From NCBI GenBank assembly GCA_030168595.1, contig CP115556.1, forward strand, positions 1,178,001 through 1,242,000: a stretch of DNA of 64,000 bases, given 5' to 3'. The translations under genes and the position numbers were made by a program. How positions within the stretch are numbered: position 1 is the stretch's first letter; every line of letters begins with the position of its first letter. The DNA is from Methanomassiliicoccales archaeon LGM-DZ1. Lineage in GTDB: Archaea > Thermoplasmatota > Thermoplasmata > Methanomassiliicoccales > Methanomethylophilaceae. Under the pieces are notes generated by a model. It searched no databases. It saw only the letters and a list, made by a program, of their open reading frames with translations, and was not told where the DNA came from. Shown piece after piece: positions 40,745 through 49,296 of the stretch.

Positions 40745-41744
40745 TTTCTCCGGCAGGTACGGCGGCGTCCCGCAGATCCTCTCGGTGATCGCCGGCAACC
40801 TCTTCGGGCTGGCGGCCGTGAAGGGCATCAGGCTGGAGGACGCCGTGTTCCCCCAGAAGTTCCTGAAGGAGCACTTCAAAGGTCCGAAGTTCGGGAGCGA
40901 GGGCATGAGGAAGATGCTGCAGAGGCCCGAGAAGCCCTTGGTCGGCACCATCGTGAAGCCCAAGATCGGGCTGTCGCCCGAGGACACCGCCAAATACGTC
41001 TACGAAGCGGGGGTCGGCGGGCTCACCAACGGCAAGGACGACGAGACCCTCGTCGACCAGACCTTCTGCCCGATCGAGGCCAGGACCAAGGCGGTCGCCG
41101 AGGCCCTGGACAGGGTCGATGAGGAAGGCGGGCACATGATGCACGCCATCAACATCAGCTCCAACGCGGACGACATCGTCGGCCTGGCCGAGGACGTGCA
41201 GTCCTGGGGCGCCAGGGAGATAATGGTCGATGTCCTGACCAGCGGGTTCGGAGCCCTGCAAGCGGTCGCCGAGGACCCCAAGATCAAGGTGCCCATCCAC
41301 GTCCACCGGACCATGCATGCGGCCATCACCAAGGACCCGCTCAACGGGGTGGCGATGAATGTCTTCGCGGAACTGGTCAGGATGTGCGGCGGGGACGCCC
41401 TCCATATCGGGACCCTCGGGGTCGGGAAGATGGAAGGGGACATCGCCGGCGGCAGGAAGAGCCTGGAGGCGTGCAGGGGCGATGAGCTCCCGTTCAGGAA
41501 GGTCATGCCGGTCTGCTCCGGCGGGATGTTCCCCGGGATAGTCCCGGATGTGATCGCGGCCACCGGGAACGAGGTGCAGATCCAGGCAGGAGGCGGCGTG
41601 GCCGGCCATCCCGGAGGGGTCCGTGCCGGTGCGGCCGCAATGTGCCAGGCAGTGGATGCGGCCTTCTCGGGCGTGCCTCTGGCGGAATACGCCGCGGACC
41701 ATGCAGAACTCCGCGAAGCCCTTGCGAAGTGGGGATCGAGATGA
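40494..41744 (+). CDS. rbcL: Ribulose bisphosphate carboxylase, form III (archaeal)
   Basis: This 416-residue archaeal RuBisCO fixes CO2 onto ribulose-1,5-bisphosphate made from AMP. Catalytic residues are in place: Glu44 (STGTWT region), Asn102, Lys155 and Lys157 (GTIVKPKIGL), carbamylated Lys181 with Asp183-Glu184 (KDDE), His271-Arg272 and His275, Lys312 (GVGKMEG), Ser342 (CSGGM), and Gly367-369. The loop before Lys181 reads GGLTNGKDDE where most enzymes have GGxDxxKDDE, an unusual change. It is therefore a true RuBisCO, not a form IV protein. GAGGTG precedes the ATG; the stop overlaps the AMP phosphorylase start. Confidence 0.95.
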   Translation: MESYKSYSYLDLGAELDPEGYVFATYRVTTDLPMEKAAEAVAAEQSTGTWTGLSTLKDDVFEKYAGRVTSIEGDRIVIAFPVDDFSGRYGGVPQILSVIAGNLFGLAAVKGIRLEDAVFPQKFLKEHFKGPKFGSEGMRKMLQRPEKPLVGTIVKPKIGLSPEDTAKYVYEAGVGGLTNGKDDETLVDQTFCPIEARTKAVAEALDRVDEEGGHMMHAINISSNADDIVGLAEDVQSWGAREIMVDVLTSGFGALQAVAEDPKIKVPIHVHRTMHAAITKDPLNGVAMNVFAELVRMCGGDALHIGTLGVGKMEGDIAGGRKSLEACRGDELPFRKVMPVCSGGMFPGIVPDVIAATGNEVQIQAGGGVAGHPGGVRAGAAAMCQAVDAAFSGVPLAEYAADHAELREALAKWGSR

Positions 41745-43255
41745 AGCTGAAGGTCAAGCAGGTCGACGTCATGGCCGGCGTCATGGCCGCCGGCATGGAC
41801 CCCAAGGACTGCGCGGTCGTCGGCGTCAAGGACGGGGACCGCGTGAGGATCTCCGGCCCCAAGGACTCGATCGCGGTCATCCTGATGGTGTCAGACGAGT
41901 TCATCTCCCCCGGGACCGTGCTCCTCTCGGCCTCGGTCATCGCCCGCATCGGCGCCGCCGACGGGGGCGAGGTGGACGTGTCCTATTCGCCCAGCCCGGA
42001 GAGCGTGCGCACCATACGCCGGAAGATGGACCGCCAGAAGCTCAGCGAGACCGAGATCCGCGCGGTGGTCAACGACATCTACTCGGGCAGCCTCTCCAAC
42101 ATCGAGATCTCCAGCTGGCTCACCGCCCTGTACATCAACGGGATGGACATCGACGAGATCGCCGCCTTCGCGCGGGCCATGGTGGACACCGGGGACGTCA
42201 TCAGGTTCGACAAGGGCCCGGTGTACGACTTCCACAGCATGGGAGGCGTCCCCGGGAACAAGATCACCCCCATCGTGGTGTCCATCTGCGCCGCGGCGGG
42301 ACTGATGATCCCCAAAACATCATCCCGCGCCATCAGCAGCGCCTGCGGGACATCCGACTTCGTGGAGACCTTCTGCAACATCGAGGTGTCCGCCGAGAAG
42401 CTCAAGGAGATCGGGGAGACCGTCGGCGGGGCGTTCGTATGGGGAGGGGCCATGAACATCGCTCCCGTGGACGACATCGTCATCAAGGTCGAGCATCCGC
42501 TGGGCATCAACCCCCGCGCCCAGATGCTGGCATCCATACTCAGCAAGAAGCTCGCCATCGGCGCGAAGTACCTCCTGGTCGACATACCCACAGGGGCCGG
42601 CACCAAGGTCCCGACGCTGGACGATGCGAGGGCCTACGCCCGCGACTTCATGGACCTGGGGGAGAAGCTCGGCATGCACATCGAGTGCGCCATAACCTAC
42701 GGCGACCAGCCCGTCGGCTCCGCCATCGGCCCCAACCTGGAGGCCAGGGAGTGCATACGCATCCTGGAGGGCGCGGAGCATCCCTCGTCCGTCATCGAGA
42801 AGGCGTGCGAATGCGCCGGCATCCTGCTGGAGATGGCAGGGTTCCAGAACGGGGAGGAGAAGGCGGCCGAGCTGCTCAGGAGCGGGGCGGCCCACAAGAA
42901 GTTCATGGAGATCGTCCAGGCCCAGGGCGGCAGGCCCGACCTGAAGGCCGACGACCTCGTCCCCGGGAAGTACACTGCTGACATAGCCTCCGACAAGGCC
43001 GGGTACGTGCACTCGCTCAACAACAAGGACCTGGTCGCCGTGGCCAAGGCCCTCGGGGCCCCCAACGACAAGGGCGCCGGCCTGCTGATCCTCAAGAAGA
43101 AGGGCCAGAGGGTGGAGAAGGGCGAGGTGCTCTTCAGCCTTTACGCCGACAACGAGGCGAAGCTCGCCCGCGGCAGGGAGCTGGCCATGAGGTACGCTCC
43201 GGTGGACATCGAGGGGATGCTCATCAAAAGGGTCGCCTCGATGCAGGCGAGATGA
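41741..43255 (+). CDS. deoA: AMP phosphorylase
   Basis: This 504-residue archaeal AMP phosphorylase cleaves AMP with phosphate to adenine and ribose-1,5-bisphosphate, the entry step of the pathway. The N-terminal extension (KVKQVDVMAGVMAAGMDPKDC) is typical of AMPpase and absent from bacterial thymidine phosphorylase. The core contains DFHSMGGVPGNKITPI, PKTSSRAISSACGTSD and ECAITYGDQPVGSAIGPNLEA. ATGA overlaps link it to rbcL upstream and to the deacetylase downstream. Confidence 0.95.
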   Translation: MKLKVKQVDVMAGVMAAGMDPKDCAVVGVKDGDRVRISGPKDSIAVILMVSDEFISPGTVLLSASVIARIGAADGGEVDVSYSPSPESVRTIRRKMDRQKLSETEIRAVVNDIYSGSLSNIEISSWLTALYINGMDIDEIAAFARAMVDTGDVIRFDKGPVYDFHSMGGVPGNKITPIVVSICAAAGLMIPKTSSRAISSACGTSDFVETFCNIEVSAEKLKEIGETVGGAFVWGGAMNIAPVDDIVIKVEHPLGINPRAQMLASILSKKLAIGAKYLLVDIPTGAGTKVPTLDDARAYARDFMDLGEKLGMHIECAITYGDQPVGSAIGPNLEARECIRILEGAEHPSSVIEKACECAGILLEMAGFQNGEEKAAELLRSGAAHKKFMEIVQAQGGRPDLKADDLVPGKYTADIASDKAGYVHSLNNKDLVAVAKALGAPNDKGAGLLILKKKGQRVEKGEVLFSLYADNEAKLARGRELAMRYAPVDIEGMLIKRVASMQAR

Positions 43256-44091
43256 AGCTCGTCTTCACCGTGGACCTCGACCGCGACGCGAACATCGAGG
43301 TCCCGGGGCAGACCGAGGCGGGATCGGCCGACCGGGGGGAGGGCACCGCCCCGAGGTTCTCGTCCTCGGGATGGGCCCTGGCCCGCTACGCCGACATGCT
43401 CGACAGCATCGGCATGCCGGCTGCCTTCTTCTGCGAGGGCCGCACGGCCGAGGCCCTGAAGGACGAGATGGGATGCCTGGACCGTTTCGAGCTGGGCATC
43501 CACGGGTACGACCACGAGAACCTGACGCACCGCATCCCGAGGGCGGAGGCGGCCGCCGCCGTGAGGCACGGGTTCGATGCGGTGAAGGACGTCACGGGCA
43601 GGACGCCCTCGGCGTTCCGCGCCCCGTACATGCATCAGCCCAAGGCCGTCGCGGCGTTCCTGAGGGACACCGGGACGGGGATACTCACCGATTCGTCGAT
43701 GTACGCCTCCGGGCCAGGGTCCTTCCCGTTCGCGCTCCCCGGCTATGTTGCCGAGGTCCCGGTGACAGAAGGCACGGGACCGGAGGGCGGGGCCATGTCC
43801 GGGTATTTCTGGGCGATGCATGAAGGCAAGCGCCCCCCGGAGGACTACTCCTTCCTGGCGAAGAGCGTTCCGGAGGACGGCACCCTGGTGCTCGCGGACC
43901 ATGTCTGGCACATACGTGAGTCCCGTGCTTCCGGCGTCCGTTCGGATGAGGATTCCCAGAAGGAGCTGGACTTCGTGTCCGAAGTCCTCCGCGCGCTGAT
44001 GGATGCGGGCGCTGAGCCGGAAACCCTTTCCGATGCGGCCTCGGACGCCTACATGAACCCCGGCCCCTCGGACGGCGCGGACTCCGAATGA
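43252..44091 (+). CDS. NodB-type polysaccharide deacetylase-like protein
   Basis: This 279-residue carbohydrate esterase 4 fold protein has FTVDLDRD at the metal site (the usual TFDDG is altered), GIHGYDHENLTH giving His-x3-His, RAPYMHQP, and a late catalytic-His-like LADHVWHIRES. No signal peptide is present, so it acts in the cytoplasm. It begins on the AMP phosphorylase stop (ATGA), an unexpected partner for nucleotide salvage. It may remove an acyl group from a small sugar or nucleoside-like compound, but its substrate is unknown. Confidence 0.78.
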   Translation: MKLVFTVDLDRDANIEVPGQTEAGSADRGEGTAPRFSSSGWALARYADMLDSIGMPAAFFCEGRTAEALKDEMGCLDRFELGIHGYDHENLTHRIPRAEAAAAVRHGFDAVKDVTGRTPSAFRAPYMHQPKAVAAFLRDTGTGILTDSSMYASGPGSFPFALPGYVAEVPVTEGTGPEGGAMSGYFWAMHEGKRPPEDYSFLAKSVPEDGTLVLADHVWHIRESRASGVRSDEDSQKELDFVSEVLRALMDAGAEPETLSDAASDAYMNPGPSDGADSE

Positions 44092-44184
44092 CAGCGTGGT
44101 ATGCGAACGTCCGGCAGGCCTGCCGCCGGGCATGCGCGCGTGCCTGCGCTAACTTCTTAACGGGCGCGCGTATAGGCGGATGGG

Positions 44185-45066
44185 ATGACCGCCAAACTGA
44201 TCCTCGGGAAGGAGGTTTCCGAGAGCATTTATGCGGACCTCCGTGTCCGGATCGCAGCCCTCAAGAACCGCGGGATCGAGCCGACCATCGCGCTCATCGC
44301 CGTCGGGGACGACCCCGCGTCGAAGGTCTACCTGCGCACGAAGAACCGGAAGTGCGAGGAGCTCGGCATCAGGGCGGTCAACTACACCTATCCGTCATCT
44401 GCCTCCGAGGAGGAGGTGCTGGGGCGCATCATGAAGCTGAACGACGACCGTTCGGTGCACGGCATCCTCGTCCAGCTGCCCCTGCCCCCGGGGTTCGAAG
44501 AGAGGTACGTCCTCGATTCGATCTCCCCGGACAAGGACATCGACTGCTTCCATCCGGTCAACGTCGGCCACATGTTCATCGGAGACCCCCATTTCCTGCC
44601 GGCGACGGCCGGAGGCATCCAGCAGATGCTGATACACTGCGGGATCGAGACCAGCGGGAAGCATGTCGTCATCGTGGGCAGGAGCAACATCGTCGGCAAG
44701 CCGATGGCCGCCATCCTGATGCAGAACAGGGACTACGCCAATTCCACCGTTACCGTGCTGCATTCCCGCTCCGAGTGCCTTAGAGAGATGACAAGGAGCG
44801 CGGACATCCTCATCTGCGCCGTCGGGAAGCCCAATTTCATAACCGCGGACATGGTCAAGGAAGGCGCCGTCGTCATCGATGTCGGCACCAACAGGGTGCC
44901 TGACCCGTCTTCCCCCAAGGGCACGAAGCTGGTGGGCGATGTCGATTTCGATGCCGTGAAGGAGAAGGCATCGTACATCACCCCGGTTCCCGGCGGGGTG
45001 GGCCCGATGACCGTCTGCATGCTGATGGCCAACACGGTGAAGGCCGCGGAGGGGCAGTGGCGATGA
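44185..45066 (+). CDS. folD: Methylene-tetrahydrofolate dehydrogenase / methenyl cyclohydrolase
   Basis: This 293-residue FolD interconverts methylene-, methenyl- and formyl-tetrahydrofolate. The catalytic SxxYxxxK motif is Ser46, Tyr49, Lys53; the nucleotide-binding segment is VVIVGRSNIVGKPMAAIL; the C-terminal signature is TPVPGGVGPMTVCMLM. It is the folate link for the PurH found elsewhere in the window. TAACTTCTTAA upstream may be promoter sequence. It overlaps kptA by ATGA. Confidence 0.95.
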   Translation: MTAKLILGKEVSESIYADLRVRIAALKNRGIEPTIALIAVGDDPASKVYLRTKNRKCEELGIRAVNYTYPSSASEEEVLGRIMKLNDDRSVHGILVQLPLPPGFEERYVLDSISPDKDIDCFHPVNVGHMFIGDPHFLPATAGGIQQMLIHCGIETSGKHVVIVGRSNIVGKPMAAILMQNRDYANSTVTVLHSRSECLREMTRSADILICAVGKPNFITADMVKEGAVVIDVGTNRVPDPSSPKGTKLVGDVDFDAVKEKASYITPVPGGVGPMTVCMLMANTVKAAEGQWR

Positions 45067-45725
45067 TATCGGAGTGCCGCGAGCACGGCCCGTTCCGCGG
45101 GGACTCCTGCCCCGTCTGCGGGGCCGAGGGCCGCCTGGTCCTGAGCGATATCGAGACGGACCGTCTCGGGAGGCTCATGGCGGCCGTGCTCAGGCACGGG
45201 AAGTACGGCCTGGAGATGTCGCCCGACGGCTATGTGTCGGCAGACGACATCGCCGCGGCCGCCAGGGGCGGGGGCCGCATGGGCTGGCTCACCGGCAGGC
45301 ATTTCCTGGCCATCGCCGCCACCGACCCTCGCGGGCGCTACCAGGTGCTGGGGGACCGCATCAGGGCCACCTACGGGCACACGATCGACGTGGACCTCAG
45401 GCTCCCGTCCGAGGGCGTCCCGCCCATCCTATACTATCCGGTGTCCGAAGAGGAGGAGGCCGCAGTCCTGGAGACGGGGATCATGCCGACCGGCAGGGCC
45501 AGGGTGCACCTGTCCTCCACCCCGGAAGAGGCGATGGCGGCCGGAAAGGTCCGCCTGGGCGGAGGGAAGGTGCTGCTGCTGGAGATCGACCCCGCGGCAT
45601 GCGCCGCCGCCGGCTTCCCGGTCGGGAAGGCATCGGACACGGTATGCACTTGCGACAGGGTCCCGCCGGAATGCCTGAAGGCATCGGACGAAGGGCCGTC
45701 CGGAAATAACGAAGGAACTGATTGA
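45063..45725 (+). CDS. kptA: RNA 2'-phosphotransferase (Tpt1/KptA) with N-terminal zinc ribbon
   Basis: This 220-residue member of the Tpt1/KptA family moves a 2'-phosphate from spliced tRNA to NAD+. Residues 1-22 form a zinc-ribbon-like segment (CREHGPFRGDSCPVCG) also seen in archaeal versions. The catalytic domain has RHGKYGLEMSPDGYV, RATYGHTIDV and a VHLSSTPEEA motif. The start is the ATG overlapping the folD stop; a GTG two codons earlier is also open. Confidence 0.88.
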   Translation: MISECREHGPFRGDSCPVCGAEGRLVLSDIETDRLGRLMAAVLRHGKYGLEMSPDGYVSADDIAAAARGGGRMGWLTGRHFLAIAATDPRGRYQVLGDRIRATYGHTIDVDLRLPSEGVPPILYYPVSEEEEAAVLETGIMPTGRARVHLSSTPEEAMAAGKVRLGGGKVLLLEIDPAACAAAGFPVGKASDTVCTCDRVPPECLKASDEGPSGNNEGTD

Positions 45726-45726
45726 G

Positions 45727-46689
45727 ATGGTTACAGTACTCACGCCAGATCAGGTAAGAGCGAAATACGGTCCCCTCTTCAACAGGGGTTTCCTCACCAT
45801 AGTGGACGAGAAAGCAGGGAAGGCCAGGATCATCGAGTCCTGCATGGCCCGCGGCCCGGGGGAATGGGACGTCTGCAACCGCAGGCGCACCGGCGGGATG
45901 ATCGAGAACATCCGCATGGAGGGCACGGTCATCACCATGGACGTGGGGATCGGCGAGAAGGACCTCAGGTTCGGCCCTGTCTCCGCCGACCTCGGCGGCC
46001 AGGGGCTCCGCGCCGTGAAGATCGAAGGGGACGAGGTCCGCACCACCTGGTACGGCATCGCCGGGGCCTCGGTGGGCATCGGGGCCTGCCTGCCCCAGTC
46101 CAAGGACGTCATCCGCACCGAGTACCCGGACGATTTCAAGATCGGGGGCGGCCACACCGCCCACGTCGACATCATCACCCCCAAGCTGGTCCGCGTCGTC
46201 ATAGGCGTCGACGACACCGACACCAAGGAGAAAGGGGCCACATGGGCGTCCGCGCTGAAGATGGCGGTGAACACCCCCGTGGGGCACTTCATGGAGCACA
46301 AGATCATCCAGCTCAACCCCAGGTCCCCCACGAAGACGACCAACTGCTGCTCCACCGCGGTGTCCTTCGCCGTCAGGGAGGACGAGGTCCAGAAGCTCAT
46401 CGAGTACTGCTACGGGTTCCTGAAGAAAGAGTCGGTCTCCGAGGACGCGGTCATGACGGTGTTCCAGGGGCTGGAGGTCCCGAAGGAGCTGACTTCCTGG
46501 GCATGGAGGTGCAAGACCGTCCTCGTCGACCGTTCCGAAGCGGTCGCCATGGCGGAGAAGCACGGGGTGCAGATCATAAGCATCACCGGCGAAGGCGGCA
46601 CCATCGGCGCCGTGGCCGCCATCGGCTGCGCCGACCTGGGGCCGGAATGCGCCGGGGTCCCCGAGGATTTTCCGGACATAGTGCACTGA
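45727..46689 (+). CDS. Methanogenesis marker protein 11-like (TiaS-related domain)
   Basis: This 320-residue protein resembles methanogenesis marker 11, a family restricted to methanogens and thought, without direct proof, to serve methyl-coenzyme M reductase or a related modification. Central VRVVIGVDDTDTKEKGATWA is the nucleotide-binding motif shared with the tRNA agmatidine synthase TiaS. The N-terminal half is beta-rich, and a C-terminal Gly-rich stretch (TGEGGTIGAVAAIGCADL) follows. It begins one base after the kptA stop. The family call is from memory of the motif and methanogen context, hence moderate certainty. Confidence 0.7.
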   Translation: MVTVLTPDQVRAKYGPLFNRGFLTIVDEKAGKARIIESCMARGPGEWDVCNRRRTGGMIENIRMEGTVITMDVGIGEKDLRFGPVSADLGGQGLRAVKIEGDEVRTTWYGIAGASVGIGACLPQSKDVIRTEYPDDFKIGGGHTAHVDIITPKLVRVVIGVDDTDTKEKGATWASALKMAVNTPVGHFMEHKIIQLNPRSPTKTTNCCSTAVSFAVREDEVQKLIEYCYGFLKKESVSEDAVMTVFQGLEVPKELTSWAWRCKTVLVDRSEAVAMAEKHGVQIISITGEGGTIGAVAAIGCADLGPECAGVPEDFPDIVH

Positions 46690-46782
46690 GGGGGAACGCG
46701 GACGGAAGTTCCGAAGATTGTCACCAAGCAGGTCTACTCCACCTACGAGAAGAAGCTGGAGGAGGAGATCAGGGGAGGCCCG

Positions 46783-47481
46783 ATGCCGAACCACATCGGC
46801 ATCATAATGGACGGCAACCGCAGGTATGCCAAGGAGTTCCTGGGCGACGACATAGATGAGGGCCACAGGGCCGGCGAGCGCAAGATCCGCGAGCTCCTGG
46901 ACTGGTGCCTCGACCTCAAGATCCGCTACATAACGGTGTACGCGTTCTCCTCCGAGAACTTCTCCCGCGGGGAGGACGAGGTGTCGTTCCTTATGGGCAT
47001 GGCGGCGGACTCCATCCGCGAGATCGCCGACGACGAGCGCATCGTGAAGAACCACGTCCGCATCCGCGTCCTCGGCAACCGCGAGCTCCTGCCGGAATCC
47101 GTCAGGGAGTCCATAGAGTACTGCGAATCGAAGACCGCCGCCTTCAGCGATTTCACCTTCAGCATATGCCTGGCCTACGGCGGCAGGCAGGAGATCATCA
47201 GCGCCGTCCAGAGCATAGCCAGGAAGGTGCAGGCGGGCGAGATATCCCCCGAGGACATCGACGAGGACATGCTGTCTCAGCACCTGTACACCTCCGACAT
47301 CCCCGACCCGGACCTCATCCTGAGGACCAGCGGGGAGATAAGGATCTCCAACTTCCTCCTCTGGCAGCTGGCCTATTCGGAGCTCTACTTCACCGACATC
47401 TATTGGCCGGGTTTCAGGCGCATCGACCTGATGAGGGCCATCAGGTCGTACCAGGCACGTGTCCGGCGCTACGGGAGATGA
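46783..47481 (+). CDS. uppS: Cis-prenyltransferase (undecaprenyl diphosphate synthase family)
   Basis: This enzyme extends isoprenoid diphosphates to long cis-polyprenols used as lipid carriers in archaeal glycosylation. It has HIGIIMDGNRRYAKE with the catalytic Asp, VYAFSSENFSRG, and the C-terminal DPDLILRTSGEIRISNFLLWQLAYSELYF. The first ATG gives 232 residues. The same frame upstream encodes VTKQVYSTYEKKLEEEI, which matches the usual N-terminal helix of archaeal homologues, yet between the previous stop (46689) and this ATG there is no ATG, GTG or TTG. The true start may be a rare codon such as ATT at 46717. It overlaps the radical SAM gene by 23 bases. Confidence 0.88.
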   Translation: MPNHIGIIMDGNRRYAKEFLGDDIDEGHRAGERKIRELLDWCLDLKIRYITVYAFSSENFSRGEDEVSFLMGMAADSIREIADDERIVKNHVRIRVLGNRELLPESVRESIEYCESKTAAFSDFTFSICLAYGGRQEIISAVQSIARKVQAGEISPEDIDEDMLSQHLYTSDIPDPDLILRTSGEIRISNFLLWQLAYSELYFTDIYWPGFRRIDLMRAIRSYQARVRRYGR

Positions 47482-49219
47482 GCATCTGGCACATTACGAT
47501 GCCGTGATGCTCCACGCGCCGAGCGTGTACGATTTCCGGAAGAAACCGATATTCTACGGGCCTGTCAGCGACGTAATCCCCTCGTCCCCCGTCTTCGAGA
47601 TGTACCCCATCGGGTTCATGACCATCTCGGCCCATCTGCAGAGAGCGGGCTTCAGGACCAGGATCGTCAACATCGCCAACCTGATGCTCTCCGATCCCAA
47701 GTTCGACGCGGAGAAGCGCATCGCCGGCCTCGACGCCGACGTCTATTTCATCGACCTCCATTGGATGCCCCATGCCCACGGGGCGCTGGAGCTCGCCAAG
47801 CTGGTCAAGAAGCACCATCCGGATGCGCGGACCGAGCTCGGAGGATTCACCTCCTCGTACTTCTGGAAAGAGCTGATCGAGCGCCCGGAGGTCGACCTGG
47901 TCATGCGCGGGGACGCCACCGAGGAGCCCACCGTCCGCATGATGGAGGCGCTGTCCGAGGGGAAGGACCTCTCCTCCGTCCCGAACCTCGTATGGAAGGA
48001 TGCGGGCGGCGCTGTGCACGACAACGGCCTCACCTATGTGCCGGACGACCTGGACAGCGTCATATTCGACTACGGGGTCATGATAAAGGGCGTGATGCGG
48101 ACCATGGACATCGCCGGGTCCCTGCCCTGGCGGACCTGGGCGCAGGTCCCCCTGACGTCCGTTTTCACTGTCCGCGGATGCTCCGTGGGGTGCGCCGAAT
48201 GCGGAGGCTCCCGCTATGCCAACCAGAAGGTGTGCGGCCGGCATCATCCCGCCTTCCGCAGCCCGGAGAAGCTGGCGGAGGACATGGCAGGCATCTCGGA
48301 TTACCTCAAGGCTCCGATATTCATCGTGGGGGACATCCGTCAGGCGGGCCCGGACTACCGTTCCCGTTTCCTGAAGGCCGTCAGGGAGGAGGATATCGAC
48401 AACCATGTGGTCATCGAGCTGTTCGGCGGGGCCGGCAGGGATCATTTCAGCGAGATCGACAGGTCCTTCCCCGGAGGCTGGTCGATCGAGTTCTCCCCCG
48501 ACTCGTACGACGAGGCGGTCCGCCTGGGCATGGGGAAGGGGTACACCAACGCCGCCATAGACAGCACGATCCCGGCGGCCTTCGCCTCGGGCTGCTCCCG
48601 GCTGGACCTGTTCTTCATGACCGGCCTCCCCCATCAGACCAGGGAGTCCGCTATAGGGACCGCCGAGGCCGCCGAGCACCTCTGGGGGCTGGTCGGGAAG
48701 GATGACGGGCTGTTCATCTACGATTCCCCCTTCGCGCCGTTCGTCGATCCCGGGAGCCGGGCGTTCGAGGAGCCGGAGAAATGGGGATACAGGCTCCGCG
48801 CGAGGACGCTGGAGGACCACAGGAAGCTGCTGGACAGCCCCTCGTGGAAGCTTGTGCTCTCTTACGAGACGGACTGCATGACGCGCGACGATATCGGAGA
48901 GGCTTCCTACGACGCCGCCGTGGTCCTGACCGATGCCGAATGCCGGTCCGGGAGGATAACGAAGGAGGAGGCCGATGCCAGGAACGCCCGTACCGAGACG
49001 GCCAGGGACATCATGCACCGCATCGACCGCATCATGGAGATCAAGGATCCGGCCGAGCGCGATTCCAAGCTCTGGGACATCAAGGAGGAAGGGGTCAGGA
49101 TGATGGACAGCACCATCACCGACAAGAACGACCTTGATTGGCGCTCGGGCTCGGTCTGGAGCAACGTCCCGAGGATAGCCTACGGGCTCCTCAAGGGGCT
49201 GGTCCGCGGGAAGCGCTGA
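47459..49219 (+). CDS. B12-binding radical SAM protein (Ta0216-like family)
   Basis: This 586-residue protein has an N-terminal cobalamin-binding-like domain (LHAPSVYDFRKKPIFYGPVS to about 190) and a radical SAM domain with Cys241, Cys245 and Cys248 in CSVGCAECGG. A helical C-terminal region follows. It resembles the B12-binding radical SAM group known from Thermoplasmatales (Ta0216 family), whose substrate is unknown; such enzymes often methylate unreactive carbon. Overlap with uppS suggests an isoprenoid or lipid-carrier substrate. The start is GTG at 47459; ATG at 47507 is a less likely alternative. Confidence 0.8.
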   Translation: MSGATGDEHLAHYDAVMLHAPSVYDFRKKPIFYGPVSDVIPSSPVFEMYPIGFMTISAHLQRAGFRTRIVNIANLMLSDPKFDAEKRIAGLDADVYFIDLHWMPHAHGALELAKLVKKHHPDARTELGGFTSSYFWKELIERPEVDLVMRGDATEEPTVRMMEALSEGKDLSSVPNLVWKDAGGAVHDNGLTYVPDDLDSVIFDYGVMIKGVMRTMDIAGSLPWRTWAQVPLTSVFTVRGCSVGCAECGGSRYANQKVCGRHHPAFRSPEKLAEDMAGISDYLKAPIFIVGDIRQAGPDYRSRFLKAVREEDIDNHVVIELFGGAGRDHFSEIDRSFPGGWSIEFSPDSYDEAVRLGMGKGYTNAAIDSTIPAAFASGCSRLDLFFMTGLPHQTRESAIGTAEAAEHLWGLVGKDDGLFIYDSPFAPFVDPGSRAFEEPEKWGYRLRARTLEDHRKLLDSPSWKLVLSYETDCMTRDDIGEASYDAAVVLTDAECRSGRITKEEADARNARTETARDIMHRIDRIMEIKDPAERDSKLWDIKEEGVRMMDSTITDKNDLDWRSGSVWSNVPRIAYGLLKGLVRGKR

Positions 49220-49296
49220 ATCCCTGCCCCCGCGGGCCCATTGAAAAGATTTCAGATTTCTCGTGCCTGGCACATATGAGATTGACGGTGAGTTCC

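Noticed and set aside
40494-41744. RuBisCO-like (form IV) protein
   Set aside because: The carbamylated Lys, the KPK lysines, the KDDE acids, the HR pair, GVGKMEG and SGG are all kept, and the AMP phosphorylase/isomerase partners are present, so a true form III enzyme is far more likely.
46717-46782. Fusion of the mmp11-like protein with UppS by stop readthrough
   Set aside because: The stop is TGA, there is no selenocysteine-type hairpin evident, and both proteins look complete separately; a non-standard start is simpler.
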